64,000 bases of DNA, taken from positions 439,314-503,313 of the forward strand of contig VYZB01000133.1 in assembly GCA_013397455.1 (NCBI GenBank), written 5' to 3'. Numbering within the stretch: the stretch's first letter is position 1; every line of letters starts with the position of its first letter. Positions 51,075-62,664 of the stretch are shown here, in pieces. The notes beneath the pieces are model-generated. The model did no database searches and had not been told where the DNA came from. It saw only the letters and a list, made by a program, of their open reading frames with translations. This stretch comes from Crotophaga sulcirostris (lineage: Eukaryota > Chordata > Aves > Cuculiformes > Crotophagidae). The translations under genes were made by a program, and so were the position numbers.

Positions 51075-51215
51075 GAGGTTTAGTCAGGCCTGGTGAGGAC
51101 GCCCTGAGGAAAGGGGCGGGTGCCGTCTGCCTCAGCCACCGCGGCGCCGCCGGGGCCCTGCGGCACTAGGCCGCACCAGGCCGCTCCTTTGCGCCCGTGC
51201 TCACCAGCCCTGCCC
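51075..51215. other. Isolated CpG-dense patch
   Basis: About 140 bp that is strongly GC-rich with roughly a dozen or more CpGs, including the run CCGCGGCGCCGCCGGGG at about 51138-51154, inside CpG-poor DNA. It is too short for a normal promoter CpG island and no gene start is visible beside it. It could be a small orphan CpG island, a recently inserted GC-rich sequence, or a biased-gene-conversion hotspot. Confidence 0.6.
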
Positions 51216-51309
51216 CGGTCACCTGGTGCATATTCTTGTGTCACTGCAGCTCCATTGCTGTCCTGCCACAACACAGGCGTATCTGTGAGCTCTTGGTACT
51301 CCTGACAGA

Positions 51310-51695
51310 GTGGAGGCTGTTGCAGACAAACCAGAGAAAAGCCATAAAAACAAATAGAGGAGTGGAAAGAATTATCTCTGAATAAGGATTGAGTGAGCTG
51401 GAGTTATTTAGCTTGAGGGAGAGAAGACTGAGCAAGGCCTCCTAATAGTCTCTGAGGACAGAAATATCTGATCTCTAAATAGAACAGCCCGTTCCCCTTT
51501 TTTTCTGACAGAGGGGGTGATGTCCCAGGCCCAAACTGCTGCAAGATCCTGATTAGATAATAAGAAAGCCTCCCAATCCTAAGAAAAGGAAAGTACTAGA
51601 ATAGATATCTTAGGGACACTGCAGCTTCTCCTTCATTAGAAGTCTAAGAGCATTGTCCCATGTCAGGAGCATAGAAAATGATACAACAGGGTACT
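51310..51695 (+). mobile_element. Diverged CR1 LINE fragment (ORF2 end to 3' UTR)
   Basis: 'agtgagctggagttatttag' followed by 'cttgagggagagaagactga' and 'gcaaggcct' parallels sense CR1 (AGAGAGTTGGGGTTGTTCAG, CCTGGAGAAGAGAAGGCTC, AGGGAGACCT). Further on, 'cttctccttcattagaagtc' and 'taagagcattgtcccatgtc' parallel TCTCCTTCATTGGAGGTCTTTAAGAGCAGGTT of the older CR1 3' region. No open frame of useful length survives. The tail is not recognisable. Confidence 0.65.
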
Positions 51696-53268
51696 TTCTA
51701 AACCAATTTTTCTGTTATTGCTTTATGCTCAAGGCATTACTTCTCCCCTGTTTATGCTTCCAGGACACTGTGAAAATGGTTCTCTTCATTCCAAAATAAT
51801 CAACCACAGCTCAGCTCCTGCAGCATTAAGCAGAAGCAAAATTTATTTAAACTTGTCTGGGAAAAAAAGAAATAAAAAAGACAGACAAAAACCTCCCTTC
51901 TTGTCTAGACAAACAGTTGTTATTTGACAGGCATAGTGCCTGGGTTTGAAATGCGCGGTAGTATGATCTAAAACTGAAGTCCCTTAAGCTAGGATGGAAG
52001 GCTATAAAGTCCCTCCTGACTTTACAAATCAGGTTCTTCTCCTCATGTCTCTTGAAAATCTGTTCTTATCACATTTCAGTTCAGTGAATCAAAGCTCTTC
52101 CATCCTTCCCTGTTTTCTTCCACTCCAGTGTGATATTGAGCTCAAGCACAAGACCAAAGCAGTTTTGTGATCATGAAAGAATCACTAATTCTCCAAGTCC
52201 CATCCAGTACAAGGTTCTTTTGCCTGTTGCCAATGTCTGCCACCACCCTCATGCAGTGGGACACCACCACCCACACCCTGTGCCCACGAGCCTGGGTCAG
52301 GGCTGTGCTCAGCTCTGCCTCAGTTGCATTGAAGCCACAATGGATTTCATAATAATAAAAGAAATAAATAGGAGGAAGTAGTCTTTCCTTCAAGAGGTCT
52401 TAAGTCATCTTGGGCTTTTAATCCAGGTCTGGTGTAGCACTTGTAGTAAATCTGTATGACATACTTTCTAGGAGACATCCAGTATCAACCTGCCAGCTGA
52501 CTTTATCCACAACATCCTTCTTCCAGAAGCAGAAGACTGGGTGCCAGTCTCTCTAGAGGACTGCCTGCAGCTCCTCTGTGTCGTGTCCAGTGCAAGGTTT
52601 GTGTATCCCATCTCATTAATCAAAATATGCTGATGCAGTACAGGGATTCTTGTACTACTGTAAAGATGCTCTAAAGCGTACGTATATAAACTGAATGGTT
52701 TCAGTTTCATCCAGGTCTGAAGAATAAGATTACCCTTTTTGTCTTTTTAAAATTTCCATGATCTCTCAGGAGGAAAATACTATTGCACCACGCAAGCAGA
52801 GATATCGTGTGTTTGCAGACTAGTTGTCATATAGAGTCTCACATACAGCAAAATATTGATTTTCTTTAGATTTACTGTACCAGACATACTAAGTAGGAAA
52901 ATACCAACTGGCACAATAAACACAGAGAAATTTCATAGGTAACTAATGTGCACTGTTATGTGTTACCCCTTCTGTAAAAGCGGGGGGTGGAAGAGGTGGA
53001 AAGAGTGGATGGGGGGGGAAGGAATTCCAGCTAGAGAATGAACAAAACATGAAAAAAGAGGCCTGTAATTTCTGTAGTATAAATTCCCTTACTGAAATAT
53101 CAAAACTAAGCAGGGGAATAAATACAGAAACAAAACTCCCTGAATAATTGAAAAATCCATAAGTCTAGAGTATAAAGGAGCTATCAAGGCAAGCTACTCA
53201 GAGACTGTCAGGTCTGAGAGTAATTCCTACGCATCTTCGCAGCAGCCTCCTAATCTCCCTAAGCCCAA
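51696..53268. other. Unique DNA with a G/A-rich tract
   Basis: No gene recognised. A purine tract with G6 and G8 runs lies at 52982-53022; the purine strand could form unusual structures. The short frames at 52130-52393 are open on both strands and match nothing known. Confidence 0.55.
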
Positions 53269-53402
53269 GTTGTCTGTGGGAGCTGTGTGGAGGCAGCCTG
53301 TCATCACAGCCAACTCTTACCCCACTTCTCCATGAGTTGTTTGTGGGAGCTGTGCGGAGGCAGTCTGTCATCACAGCCAACTCTTACCGCACTTCTGAAG
53401 TG
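53269..53402. repeat. Tandem duplication, 67-bp unit, two copies
   Basis: Unit 1 (53269-53335) and unit 2 (53336-53402) share GTGGGAGCTGTG.GGAGGCAG and CTGTCATCACAGCCAACTCT with only a few substitutions across about 60 bp. High similarity points to a recent duplication or minisatellite seed. No coding role is apparent. Confidence 0.92.
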
Positions 53403-54380
53403 AGGAGCTATTAACACTCATACAAAAAGCTGAAACCAGCATGATAACTCAGGCCTAGGCTGCTCTGTCAGGAAGCAGAAATGCCCCCACAAATCTTTTC
53501 CTTTGCAGCACTGTATTCCACAGAGTGCAATGAATTACCAGCAGGCAGTTTGATCTGTACAGTCCAGCAGCAGAGCACTGATGGTTCATCTGTCCAGGCA
53601 GGCAGTGCCAAATCACTGCTCGAGGTGGGTGCAGGGCAGGGCAGTGGTGAGATTAGGAATCAGGATCTTCTCTTCACGTAGTTGCTGAATCACCATGTGG
53701 CCTTGAACTCTGCTTTGTGAGCTTTGTCCTGGTTCTTTCTTCAATACCTCTGTAAATAGAGACAAAGAGATACTTGTGAGCAGAAGGTACTGACAGCTTG
53801 ACATGCTTTCAGGGAAGTTGAGAATGAGCAAAGAATTGCAAAGACACCAACCTGCACCTCATTTGTTGCATAGTTGCCGTCAGCTTCATTGAAGACACAG
53901 AAGCCTGCAGTTAGGCACAACATTGTATTTCCAGCACATCTACCATCACTGCACGTGCAAACTGCGTGATGAGAGTAGTGTGGGTAGGGAGTGCATGTTA
54001 GAAATGGCTTGTTCACTCAGAAGGGTAATGGCAAATAGCTTTTATTCATTTATTCTTTCTGACATGAAGAACCTAATCTGCAAATTAACCTTGACAAACT
54101 CTTGATACCACCTTCCACTATTAGTAACTGAGAAGACCCTTTTGCTCCCCTTTGTTCCTCTTCTCCAGATACAAGAAAACAAGAGGAGAGCAGGGAGAGG
54201 CAGAGGAAACAATTATGCCCTGCTATCCCTACTGTCTCTCTCAGTGAGACTTGTAGCACTTCACTTCAGCACTTATAAACCAGAATACCTGTATGAATCC
54301 TCCAGATTTGTGCTTACGTGCTGTAACTAAACCATACTACCTTTTCCCTCTTATGAAATAAACCACTGATCTTTTGCATT
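53403..54380. other. Unique non-coding DNA
   Basis: No gene recognised. Several 60-90-codon frames overlap on both strands without any known domain. Confidence 0.55.
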
Positions 54381-54484
54381 ATCATAGAATCATAGAATCA
54401 TAGAATGGTTTGGGTTAGAAGGGACCTTGAAGATCATCTAGTTCCAACGCCCCTGCCATGGGCAGGGTCACCTCTCTCTAGACA
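54381..54484 (-). mobile_element. CR1 LINE, young 5'-truncated 3' end
   Basis: The plus strand starts with three tandem ATCATAGA units, the reverse complement of the CR1 tail octamer. It continues 'atggtttgggttagaaggga', 'ccttgaagatcatctagttc' and 'caacgcccctgccatgggca', almost exactly the avian CR1 3' end. The copy is only about 104 bp, cut off on its 5' side near 54484, typical of incomplete reverse transcription. Low divergence makes it the youngest recognisable insertion here and the best single indicator of an avian source. Confidence 0.95.
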
Positions 54485-54959
54485 TTTTTCTTTGTATTTT
54501 GTGGAGCAAGAGAAATGTTACAGAGATTAATGGAAAAGGACCCAATTGCCAGTGTTTAGGTGTGCACTTACTATTCAAGTTCTTGTATATTCATGCAATA
54601 ATATTTCAAGGCGCTTTGCTGTATATAGTAGGGAAAACTAATTGTGGTTTTAAGCTCCACAATATAATTTTAAGTTTAATGTCCTGCATGCTCATCCTGA
54701 CACTGGTCATTGACATTAACATACCCTTTATTGAGTATTAAATAAGTTCTGAAAAAAATTATTGTCTATCAAGGATTTCACAGTTGTCACTAACCAACTT
54801 ACCCACACTGAAGAACAGAAAGGCAGAAACAGCACAGTCTGAGAGCCCATGAGACAAACAGATGGGTAGTGTTTGCTGAATTAGGCAAAAAAGAATAGTG
54901 AATGCAAGGCTAATCAATTTATTACAATGGGTTCAGACGACGTTATTCTGGCAAGGGTC
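54485..54959. other. Unique AT-rich DNA
   Basis: No gene or repeat recognised. An 80-codon plus-strand frame here is rich in hydrophobic residues, as AT-rich chance frames often are. Confidence 0.5.
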
Positions 54960-55330
54960 TGTTGGAACTGCCGGTGACCTCAGAGCCCCCAGCCCCAATT
55001 CCAGAACCTTCCCAAAGAAGATTCTGTACATGCCCTGATTTGAGAACTTTCACAGCAAGACCACTCCTCACAAGCTAATGGGGACAGAGACTTGCCCTAT
55101 AAATAGAGCCTGCCAAGAAAGCGTGGAGCGTGCTCCCACCACCCCACGGAATTGGCCTGAGGAGAGACTGCCCCACTGGCCTGAAGAACTGTTGGACCAC
55201 GAAATCCTGAAGAATGGCTTCCGGAGGATCTGCTGCCAGATGAACCACATTTGCTTGTGACACTGTAATAGCTGAATCTCTGCAAAGAGGATATCAGCTC
55301 TAACAATGCACAGCTGATCCATGTTTCGTG
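54960..55330 (+). mobile_element. Possible solo LTR-like segment (avian endogenous retroviral type)
   Basis: A less AT-rich, CpG-enriched block opens with TGTTGGAACTGCCGG. A TATA-type box (CCTATAAATAGAGCC) lies at about 55096-55110, and a C/G-rich transcribed-like stretch follows. The order of TG start, TATA box and GC-rich leader resembles avian ERV LTRs. No polyadenylation signal, clear CA end, target-site duplication, primer-binding site or viral gene was found. It might equally be a solitary promoter-like sequence. No coding capacity for viral proteins is present. Confidence 0.3.
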
Positions 55331-55512
55331 TAGTTATCTATGTCTATGTGTCCCAGACTTCTCCTCATCATATCTGAATTCACATGGTGGATTAAGGCTG
55401 CGGTTTACCAGCATGACAATTTGCCTGTTTCGATGAACTGCTATATGAGAGCTATGCATGTAGCCAGGGACTGTTAAAAGCTGCAGGTTGGGGTAGGAAG
55501 ATCTTCAGTCTC

Positions 55513-55549
55513 CACTCTTCTTTTATTTCTTAGCAGAATAGTCTATTCT
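55513..55549 (+). repeat. Dispersed short repeat, copy 1
   Basis: Contains TAGCAGAATAGTCTATTCT, which recurs exactly at 57757-57775. The preceding CTTCTTTT..TTC.TAGCAG context is also shared. The AGAATAG/CTATTCT core is nearly palindromic. The family is unknown. Confidence 0.6.
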
Positions 55550-57563
55550 ATCTTCTTTTCAGACAGAAAAAAAACGTCCAAACATACATTTTTCTACTAA
55601 TAAGGCAAAAAAATTTGAGTTCCTCATGCCAGAAAAGGCTTTCAGAACAATAACAGTGGACTTTAGATTATATGCTCTCTCCTGCTACACAGCACAGCAT
55701 GTCTACATGCAATTTCTCCTCAGCGGCCCTGTGTCACATCCTTTAAAATAACAGTCTGGAGTCCTTCTGTGAAATTGCTCAACCTTTCAGAAACATGAAG
55801 GTACAGACTGCTGCCTCTCTCCTCTCCTGTGTGAACCTGCCCCGCCCTGCCTCTCCCCATCTCAACAAGCACTGTAGGACCAAGCAATTTCATTGGGAAC
55901 TGGCTTTAAGTCGTTTGCGTGCAGCATGAAATAGATTGGATGGGGAAGACTTTATAGGTGCATTTTCTTTTTATTTTCCAAAGAAACCAGGAAAAATAGC
56001 TACTGTGTTTCTTTTCATGGACAAATTCAATTCTGAATTCACTACAGTTACTCCCCTTGTGAGAGCACTGAATTTAGCCCAAAACATCCTTGCTTCTCAC
56101 TTTGCATTCAATCAGATTATATTATGACTTACCACTTGCATAAAAAAGTAAATTATACTTTGACTTTTTGTTAATTCACATACTCCACACAAATATAAAG
56201 AAAAGAAACCATACCTCCATTTCTGTGCCATTTGTGTGTGGCTCTTTAGCTCCACTGCCTGGTAGTGATTTAAAATTTTATAAAGAGATGTAAAATCATT
56301 TATTTTCTGATTTAAGTAAGATGTCACCATTAATACTGCACAAGACAGGGGGTGTTTAAGGTTCCTGGATGCTATAGCTGGCTGTCAGATATAGAAGATG
56401 AAAAAGGCATATGGATGTTAAATACTTGTTTGCTCTTGAATTAAGTTTGTTTAGTATTTTACTCATTATATTAATTACAAATTATCTCAGGCTATAGAAC
56501 TCAGATCCATTTCTTTCAGGGTGCTGGTGTATTATGAATCAAAGTCTTGGATTGCTCCATTTAAGGACAGGAGTTTACTGAAACTGAAGAAGACATGCCC
56601 ATTAAGTATTTCCTTGGCCTGCCCTTCCTTCTGTGTTCTTCAGAGAATTTTCACAAGCCCCTAAATAGACAGTTTGCAAGAAAAAAATGTGTATCCATTC
56701 TCCATTCTGTTCTCTTTTCCATTTTCCTGCTGTTAAACTCCTTTGGATGAGGCTGTGATATCTTTTGAGCGCTTGCCCTGAGTAAGTGGCAGACTTTGCT
56801 GGGAGTGGGGCAGAGGTGCAGGAAGCAGAAGAAAGAAAGGCTTTAACTTTCTTCTGTAGAGACAGTTCTAAAGATATCATGGTGAGGACCCTGGTGCACA
56901 TGATTAGTCGAGCGGACAGACAGAAATTGACTGAGTAAGTGCACAGCCAGGTGTGCTGAGAAACACATTTTCTTCCAAATCAGCACTGCGGACTTCAAGA
57001 GTAGTACTAGGCAGCTACACAGTCTTCACTGTAGAAAAAAACCAAGTACATTCAAAGTCAAAGCCTGCCCTATTGACCTTCTTTATCAGAGTACCTTATG
57101 AAAAGGCATAGTGTGAGTTGGATCATACGCCTGCAGTAGAACAGCTTCAATCAACAGACATCACAGAAACACCATCTACCTTCGCACAGCATTGGCCAGA
57201 GTTGTCTTCAGGATCTACAGAGGGGAGCTGGGCTTCTCAAACCAAGCCCTCAGCTCATCTTAAATCTGGGGAATGTAGAGTAACTTTTAAAAAATGTTTT
57301 CTAAAAAGAAATTAAAAGGCAAATACGCAACAGAACACGTGATTTCACCCCTTGTTTCTTTGTCAACCCCATACCACTCTTCCCACCACTTTGGTTCACA
57401 AACTATCATTACACTAAGTCTGGATACATTGAAAGGACTCAGCTGGATGACACAAATACATCTTCCTACATCTGTTTACCATTTTTGCTATACCTCAATG
57501 AAGAGAGAAGTGTTACACTTTGAGGAAACCAGAGAAGCTAAATTAAATGTGACAGAGAGGGCA
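55550..57563. other. Unique non-coding DNA
   Basis: No gene recognised. Several short frames of up to about 100 codons (for example 56602-56901, minus) have no recognisable domain. Confidence 0.55.
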
Positions 57564-57610
57564 TCTATGAAATAAAATAACTGGAAGTAATGCCTCTTTT
57601 ATTTCATAGA
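57564..57610. repeat. Perfect 14-bp inverted repeat
   Basis: Arms TCTATGAAATAAAA (57564-57577) and TTTTATTTCATAGA (57597-57610) are exact reverse complements around a 19-bp spacer ending in AAGTAATGCCTC. The right half recalls the terminus of bird mariner-type elements (AAAGTAATGCCTCCTATTTATT), so this may be a tiny transposon scrap. That link is tentative. Confidence 0.85.
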
Positions 57611-57739
57611 CAGTCTTCCTGGACTTACATGTAATAAGGTAAATACAAAGATTTTTTTTTTTTAATTGTAGGCCAAAAGATTCAATAGGAGCAGTTTTCA
57701 AAACCAGTCTTCTCTAATAGGAGAATTTACATGGAGATA

Positions 57740-57775
57740 CTACTTCTTTTGCTTCCTAGCAGAATAGTCTATTCT
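57740..57775 (+). repeat. Dispersed short repeat, copy 2
   Basis: Shares TAGCAGAATAGTCTATTCT and part of its left flank with 55513-55549, in the same orientation, about 2.2 kb away. Confidence 0.6.
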
Positions 57776-59754
57776 TAGATAAGCAGCCACATATTTATAA
57801 ATAAGCATTTCCGTCTGACATATTGTACATATAGGGTTGATTATTGATACACCATTTCATTATATTTCCACAAAATTATTCCATTGTTCAGTGCATAGCC
57901 GCAGGTTTGCTCTAATCTGTAAAACAGATCTTTCCCCTTCACATTTGACAATTTAGCTATGGGCTTTGGTTTCAAGAGTGGGATCCTCGGTGCAACATGT
58001 CTCACCTCCCATTAGTTCATTTCTTGAATGTCCTGGTCTCCAGTTCTCAGACTCTCCTACCGCCAACCACCTTTCTCTCTTTTGAGGGCCCACAGTTACT
58101 CGTTGATAGGAAAAAGGTTGGATTTTTCAGGGAGTGACACTGGATGCAACCCACTGGTTCTACTCCTCCATGCTGCAGGTCGTTTTTCTGGGCTACCTTC
58201 TTAGCTCTACCTGAAGTCAGGACTTCAAGGGTTAAAGCTGGGGATGCTTTTCAATCTCATAGCTCTGTTCTGTTCATAGGTCATTGTAAAATGTCAGCAC
58301 TGAGATGCTGCTAACTTACTGCAACTGATCCTAAGCAGTCTAGTGCTTCTCAATTTTAAAACAAACCTTTCAGTTCACCTACAAAATATGTATTTTTTTC
58401 CTGACACATGGATAATAAGCGCATGGGAAAAATAGCTTTTATAACTGACTGGTTGGACTTGAAAGAGTGTGTTTTGTATGCATAAAAATGAATACAGGCC
58501 AGCAGTGTCAAAGACTTAAAAGGAAAGATCATTACAGCTTCTGCTAAATGCAGCTATGCTGCTAAATTGCCTGTGATCCTAGAGAGCAAATATCTTGCAA
58601 TAATCTATCATTTCCCAGTTTGTTGTAAAAGTCAGGTTCCTTTGAACACACTTTTCCTTCAGTATAGCACTCCCACCTCCATTAATTGACATGCATTATT
58701 TCAAATATTAAAGCACTTGTTCAAGCAGCTTTGTTGCCACACAGAAGGTAACTCTGGAATTTGTGTAAAATATTTACAAGGAAAAAAAATGACAAACTAA
58801 AAGGAAATATTCTGGAGATAGAAGCCATATCAAGCAACATCAGACTTATAGTGAGGGGAGGGAAAGCAACATATTATTTCCACAGAGCAAGAATGACTGA
58901 GAAAGGGCAGAAAAGACTGAAATAAGCTTTGCCATAGTAGGAAACACCTGTTTTGTGCCAGATTTACAAATCAGAGTTACTGACTTTCCGTCTCATTCTG
59001 AGAGTTGTTATTCACAGCCAGTCAAAACCAAATGCTGTTACATGTTTATTTGATGGACTGGAAAGTAGATGGATGCCACTGACAGGAGCGTGATGGATGA
59101 ACTGGGGAAAAGAAAATGAAAATAACAAGGTCCAATATATTGCTTGCTCCTTAGAAGATAGATGCTTTTAGTTGTTTATATTTTACAAGATTCATGGGCA
59201 GCCAATATACTTAACTATTTACTCAAATTTTTGCCTCTTTTAAGCTTACAGACAAGATGCATATTAAAAAGTGACCTAAATATTAAATTCAGATACGAAT
59301 TTTTACAGTAGTCAAGGACTGACCTGCATAGGAAAGAATCCTGCTTAATTAAACAAGAGGCTGCTTCAATTTTTTTAATCTGTACTTATGAGATTTTCTA
59401 AGTCACAAAGTTTCAAACAAAGCTAGGTTCTGTTATTTCAAAATTCTAACTTATCATATAAATGTAAATTACATTGCAATCAGAGGAATGAATTCATCAT
59501 AAACAGCATATTTATGGAAAACATCGAGGAGGAACACTGCAGATAAAGGAAGAAAATCTCATTATGCCATTGTGAGAGTGGTGATTGTAATAGTTCTTGA
59601 CATCAGCCAGCAATGCTTCTTATGGAAAACTATAAGGAGAGTAAACACAAAATCTCTTACCAGAAATAAATTGATAGTTAAAAAACTCTTGCAAGAAGAG
59701 CGCTTTGGAAAAGCCAAAATGGTGTAGAAGAGAGATTATACAGTCCCAAAATCA
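57776..59754. other. Unique AT-rich DNA
   Basis: About 2 kb with no open frame of note and no recognised gene, RNA or repeat. Confidence 0.6.
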
Positions 59755-59935
59755 TGGGAGAGGTGTTGTGCCCTGACCTCCAAGCCACGGGACGGCTGTC
59801 GCTGAGAGGCCCGAGGAGGCGACCCCTGCCCCCGGAGCAGCAGCCAGTGGGCCCACCCCGCCTCGGGGGGGCAGCTTGCAGGGGCAGCCTGTGACCGAAG
59901 CTCAAGGGGCACGAGCCGTGCCTGATTCTGCCTTA
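59755..59935. other. Second isolated CpG-dense patch
   Basis: About 180 bp of GC-rich sequence with roughly eleven CpGs (for example GGACGGCTGTCGC, CCGCCTCGGGGGG) inside AT-rich DNA. The minus strand is open here in two frames, but the products are arginine-, alanine- and proline-rich without a domain, as GC-rich sequence produces by default. No gene start is evident. It shows no clear similarity to the patch at 51.1 kb. Confidence 0.6.
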
Positions 59936-62394
59936 GACCAAATCTTTCATTCACAAAAGGGAGAGAATGTCAGGCACAACTCTTGGTGAGGTAAAAAAGC
60001 AAACCACAAAGACACCAGCAGCCCTCCCAATTCAACAGTAAAATGCAAGATGGTGGGAATTCCAGTTTTGAGGTATCATGTCAGAAGAACAATGGTTACT
60101 CATGCTGGAGAAGCCCAGTTTGATGTTTCATTTAATGCCACAGTCACATTGAGTTTTGTTTTATTTTTAAGTTTTTTCTTCTTTAAAGACTTGAGGTGCT
60201 AGCACTTCCAGGAAAAAAAATTGAGTTCTGGAAAAATTTGTGTTCAGTAAAACATGCTTGGAGATAAAACTCAGGACTACAGGAAAATCTGTGCTCCCAC
60301 CTGAGTTATTCATAAGATCTTCAGCTCTTAAAAAAAGTAAGATCTTGCACAGCTAACATTTTCCTCAGCATGTTTGTGTCCCAAAACCAAGAAGATAAGA
60401 TCGTGTTCCATTCTTCCTGTTTTCTCCTCACCTTGTAGCAGTTCATCAATAAATGCTCTGAGTGGTTCAGGCTATCTATGTTAGAGCATGCTTAGGAGAT
60501 ACGTCACTGTTCATGGCATTTTCCTTGAATATCTGAAGATTTCCAGACCACAATAATATTCATCAACCTAGCAACTGTTGTGGAATATATAATAGTCATT
60601 ATAAATAATGGTGTTTGAAATGGAAACATTTGGTCATTGTCTCTCCCTTCATCAAGGACTCTCCTGCAAATTTTTATTTGGAACAGTAAAAAAAAAAAAC
60701 AACTATAAAAGCCACCAAAACAACTGTGCTGATGCATTTATGAACATCAAGTAGAAACAAATAATGGCTATTATTATATTAGGCACCTGGAGTGAAAATA
60801 TTTCTCAGGCTTCTGCTGAAAATGATTAGCTCCTAAATAAATATTGCTGAGATGTATTTGAAGACACCATTTGCAATTCACATCTGATTTGCTTTCCAAT
60901 TAAACAGTGCTTACAAAGGTATTAATAAGGAAATGCATGTAAAATCATCTAGTACAAATACAGAGAGTGATATATGTCTTCACATTTCCTACTTACATCC
61001 AGAGTATTTATGAAATCCTGAGCCTCCAGCAGATTTTCTCACAATATAATCAGGGGGATGGGGGGTAGAACAACATTGTTTTAAAGGGACCTTGTGAAAT
61101 TATTTTAGTAATTATGATTCATATTTTAAAGCAGAAAAAGTCCAGGAGTAAGATAAAATAATTAGAAAAGTTTTCCTGGACATCCATGGAGTAAATTTCA
61201 AATATAGAAAATACATCTTTGGATGTCTTATACACCTGCCAGAAACCCACACTTCATGCTTTTCTCCAGCATTTATCCTGCTAATAGTGCATAGAACATG
61301 TGGGTTAAAAGTACAGCATTCATTTTAGGAACAGAACCTCAGAAAGCTGAAAGATATGACCTGGCTGGTGCTTGAATTTGCTCTGTAGCAGCTATACCAT
61401 CCCCAGGGCCTTTGCATGCCAGAGTTGGTAAAAGTTCACCAGAACTCTCTCCGTACTCTGGTATGTGCTGGTGTGTACCACGTGTGTAAGTGCAACAAAA
61501 GCCACGCATGGTTCAAACTGGCTTCTCCACGGACTGCCTTATAGTGGAAAGCAAGAATCCATTAGCCTATTCCCACTTGTCAGCTGAGGCAGAGAAACAG
61601 ACCGTGGGTATCCTCCAACTTCATCTCCAAAGTGAGTGAAAAAAAATATATCACACTCAATACTCTTGTTTCCTTTTTTTTCATTTTAATTATGCTTGCT
61701 AAGCAGGAGGAAAACTAATATTTTTATTATTTACAGCTATGGAGCTCTCCTATACAATAGAAGCTGGAAATGTATTGCTCCAACTTTAGCAATGAAAATA
61801 CAATCCATTTCTTCTTTCTCTTACTTTGTTTCTGTGAATTTAGGTAGGATGTGACTCTCATTTGAAGTAGTATCCTTGCTTACTGTGATTCCTGGATAAT
61901 ATCTTTAATTTGGGTATTAGACTGATCTAGTTAATAAATCACAGCATCCTCTCAAGGTCTCACTAAACCTATCACGGATGTCTAATATGGTACTTAGCAT
62001 GGCTGTTCAGCTGGCAGAAAAAAAGCCTTATTTTCTCTCTCCAGAGATGGATAATCTAGCCTCTAAATCTTGCACAACTTGCAGCAACTATTGAAAAACT
62101 ACCTAGAATGTCATAAGATTCACAAGCAAACTTTTCCCTGCTAGCTTTCAGTTACTGATTGAGCCTTGCTTTCTATGTCTTCTTTTTTGGTAACAAATGG
62201 TGACTGATGAAAGCTTTTCACTGCAAATCAAAGGCATTCATCCTGTTTTCTGTAAAAATCGGGGTAGTAACAAATTCACAGATGCTTTGGTTGAATCTGT
62301 TCTCTGGAAGAACTTTGGCTTGGCCCAGTGTATGTGTTTGATCACTGTAATATTTTTTACCCAGTGCATGAAACTAAAAGCAATTACTGTGAGA
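59936..62394. other. Unique non-coding DNA
   Basis: About 2.5 kb without a recognised gene or confident repeat. It holds an A12 run at about 60688 and a G-run (GGGGGATGGGGGG) near 61053. Confidence 0.55.
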
Positions 62395-62452
62395 AGTTTA
62401 GTCTAGTGGTTAAGCAGAAGGCTATGCTCTTGCTTTCTCTGACTTTGGAGGG
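62395..62452 (+). repeat. Possible SINE head (tRNA-like A-box)
   Basis: 'gtttagtctagtggttaagc' followed by 'agaaggctatgctcttgc' resembles the head of MIR-type SINEs (GATGGTCTAGTGGTTAAAGC, ACTGGCCTAGGACTTGG). No B-box (GGTTCAAxTCC) follows at the right distance, so it is a decayed scrap and not a functional tRNA gene. Confidence 0.35.
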
Positions 62453-62664
62453 TTTTGCTGTCTGAAACATCAAGGGTCGTTGTGTTTGGCAAGCAGAAAA
62501 TAAAATGTATGTGCAATTAAAGAGCAAATGTTAAGGCTGCTCTAAAGCTCCTTCAAAGCATTGCCACTGATTTCAGTAATATTTCAGTCAGCTCCTCAAG
62601 CCTTTACTCCTGTGCCCATCAGTTAGTAGCAGGAGATAGATAAAATGAATGCTCTGGACAGACA

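Noticed and set aside
55068..55322. Four overlapping short frames around the TATA-bearing block
   Set aside because: All overlap on both strands and none resembles a known host or viral protein. Local GC enrichment lowers the stop frequency.
62401..62420. tRNA-like A-box (TAGTGGTTAAGC)
   Set aside because: No B-box and no cloverleaf can be drawn. Better explained as a SINE head.
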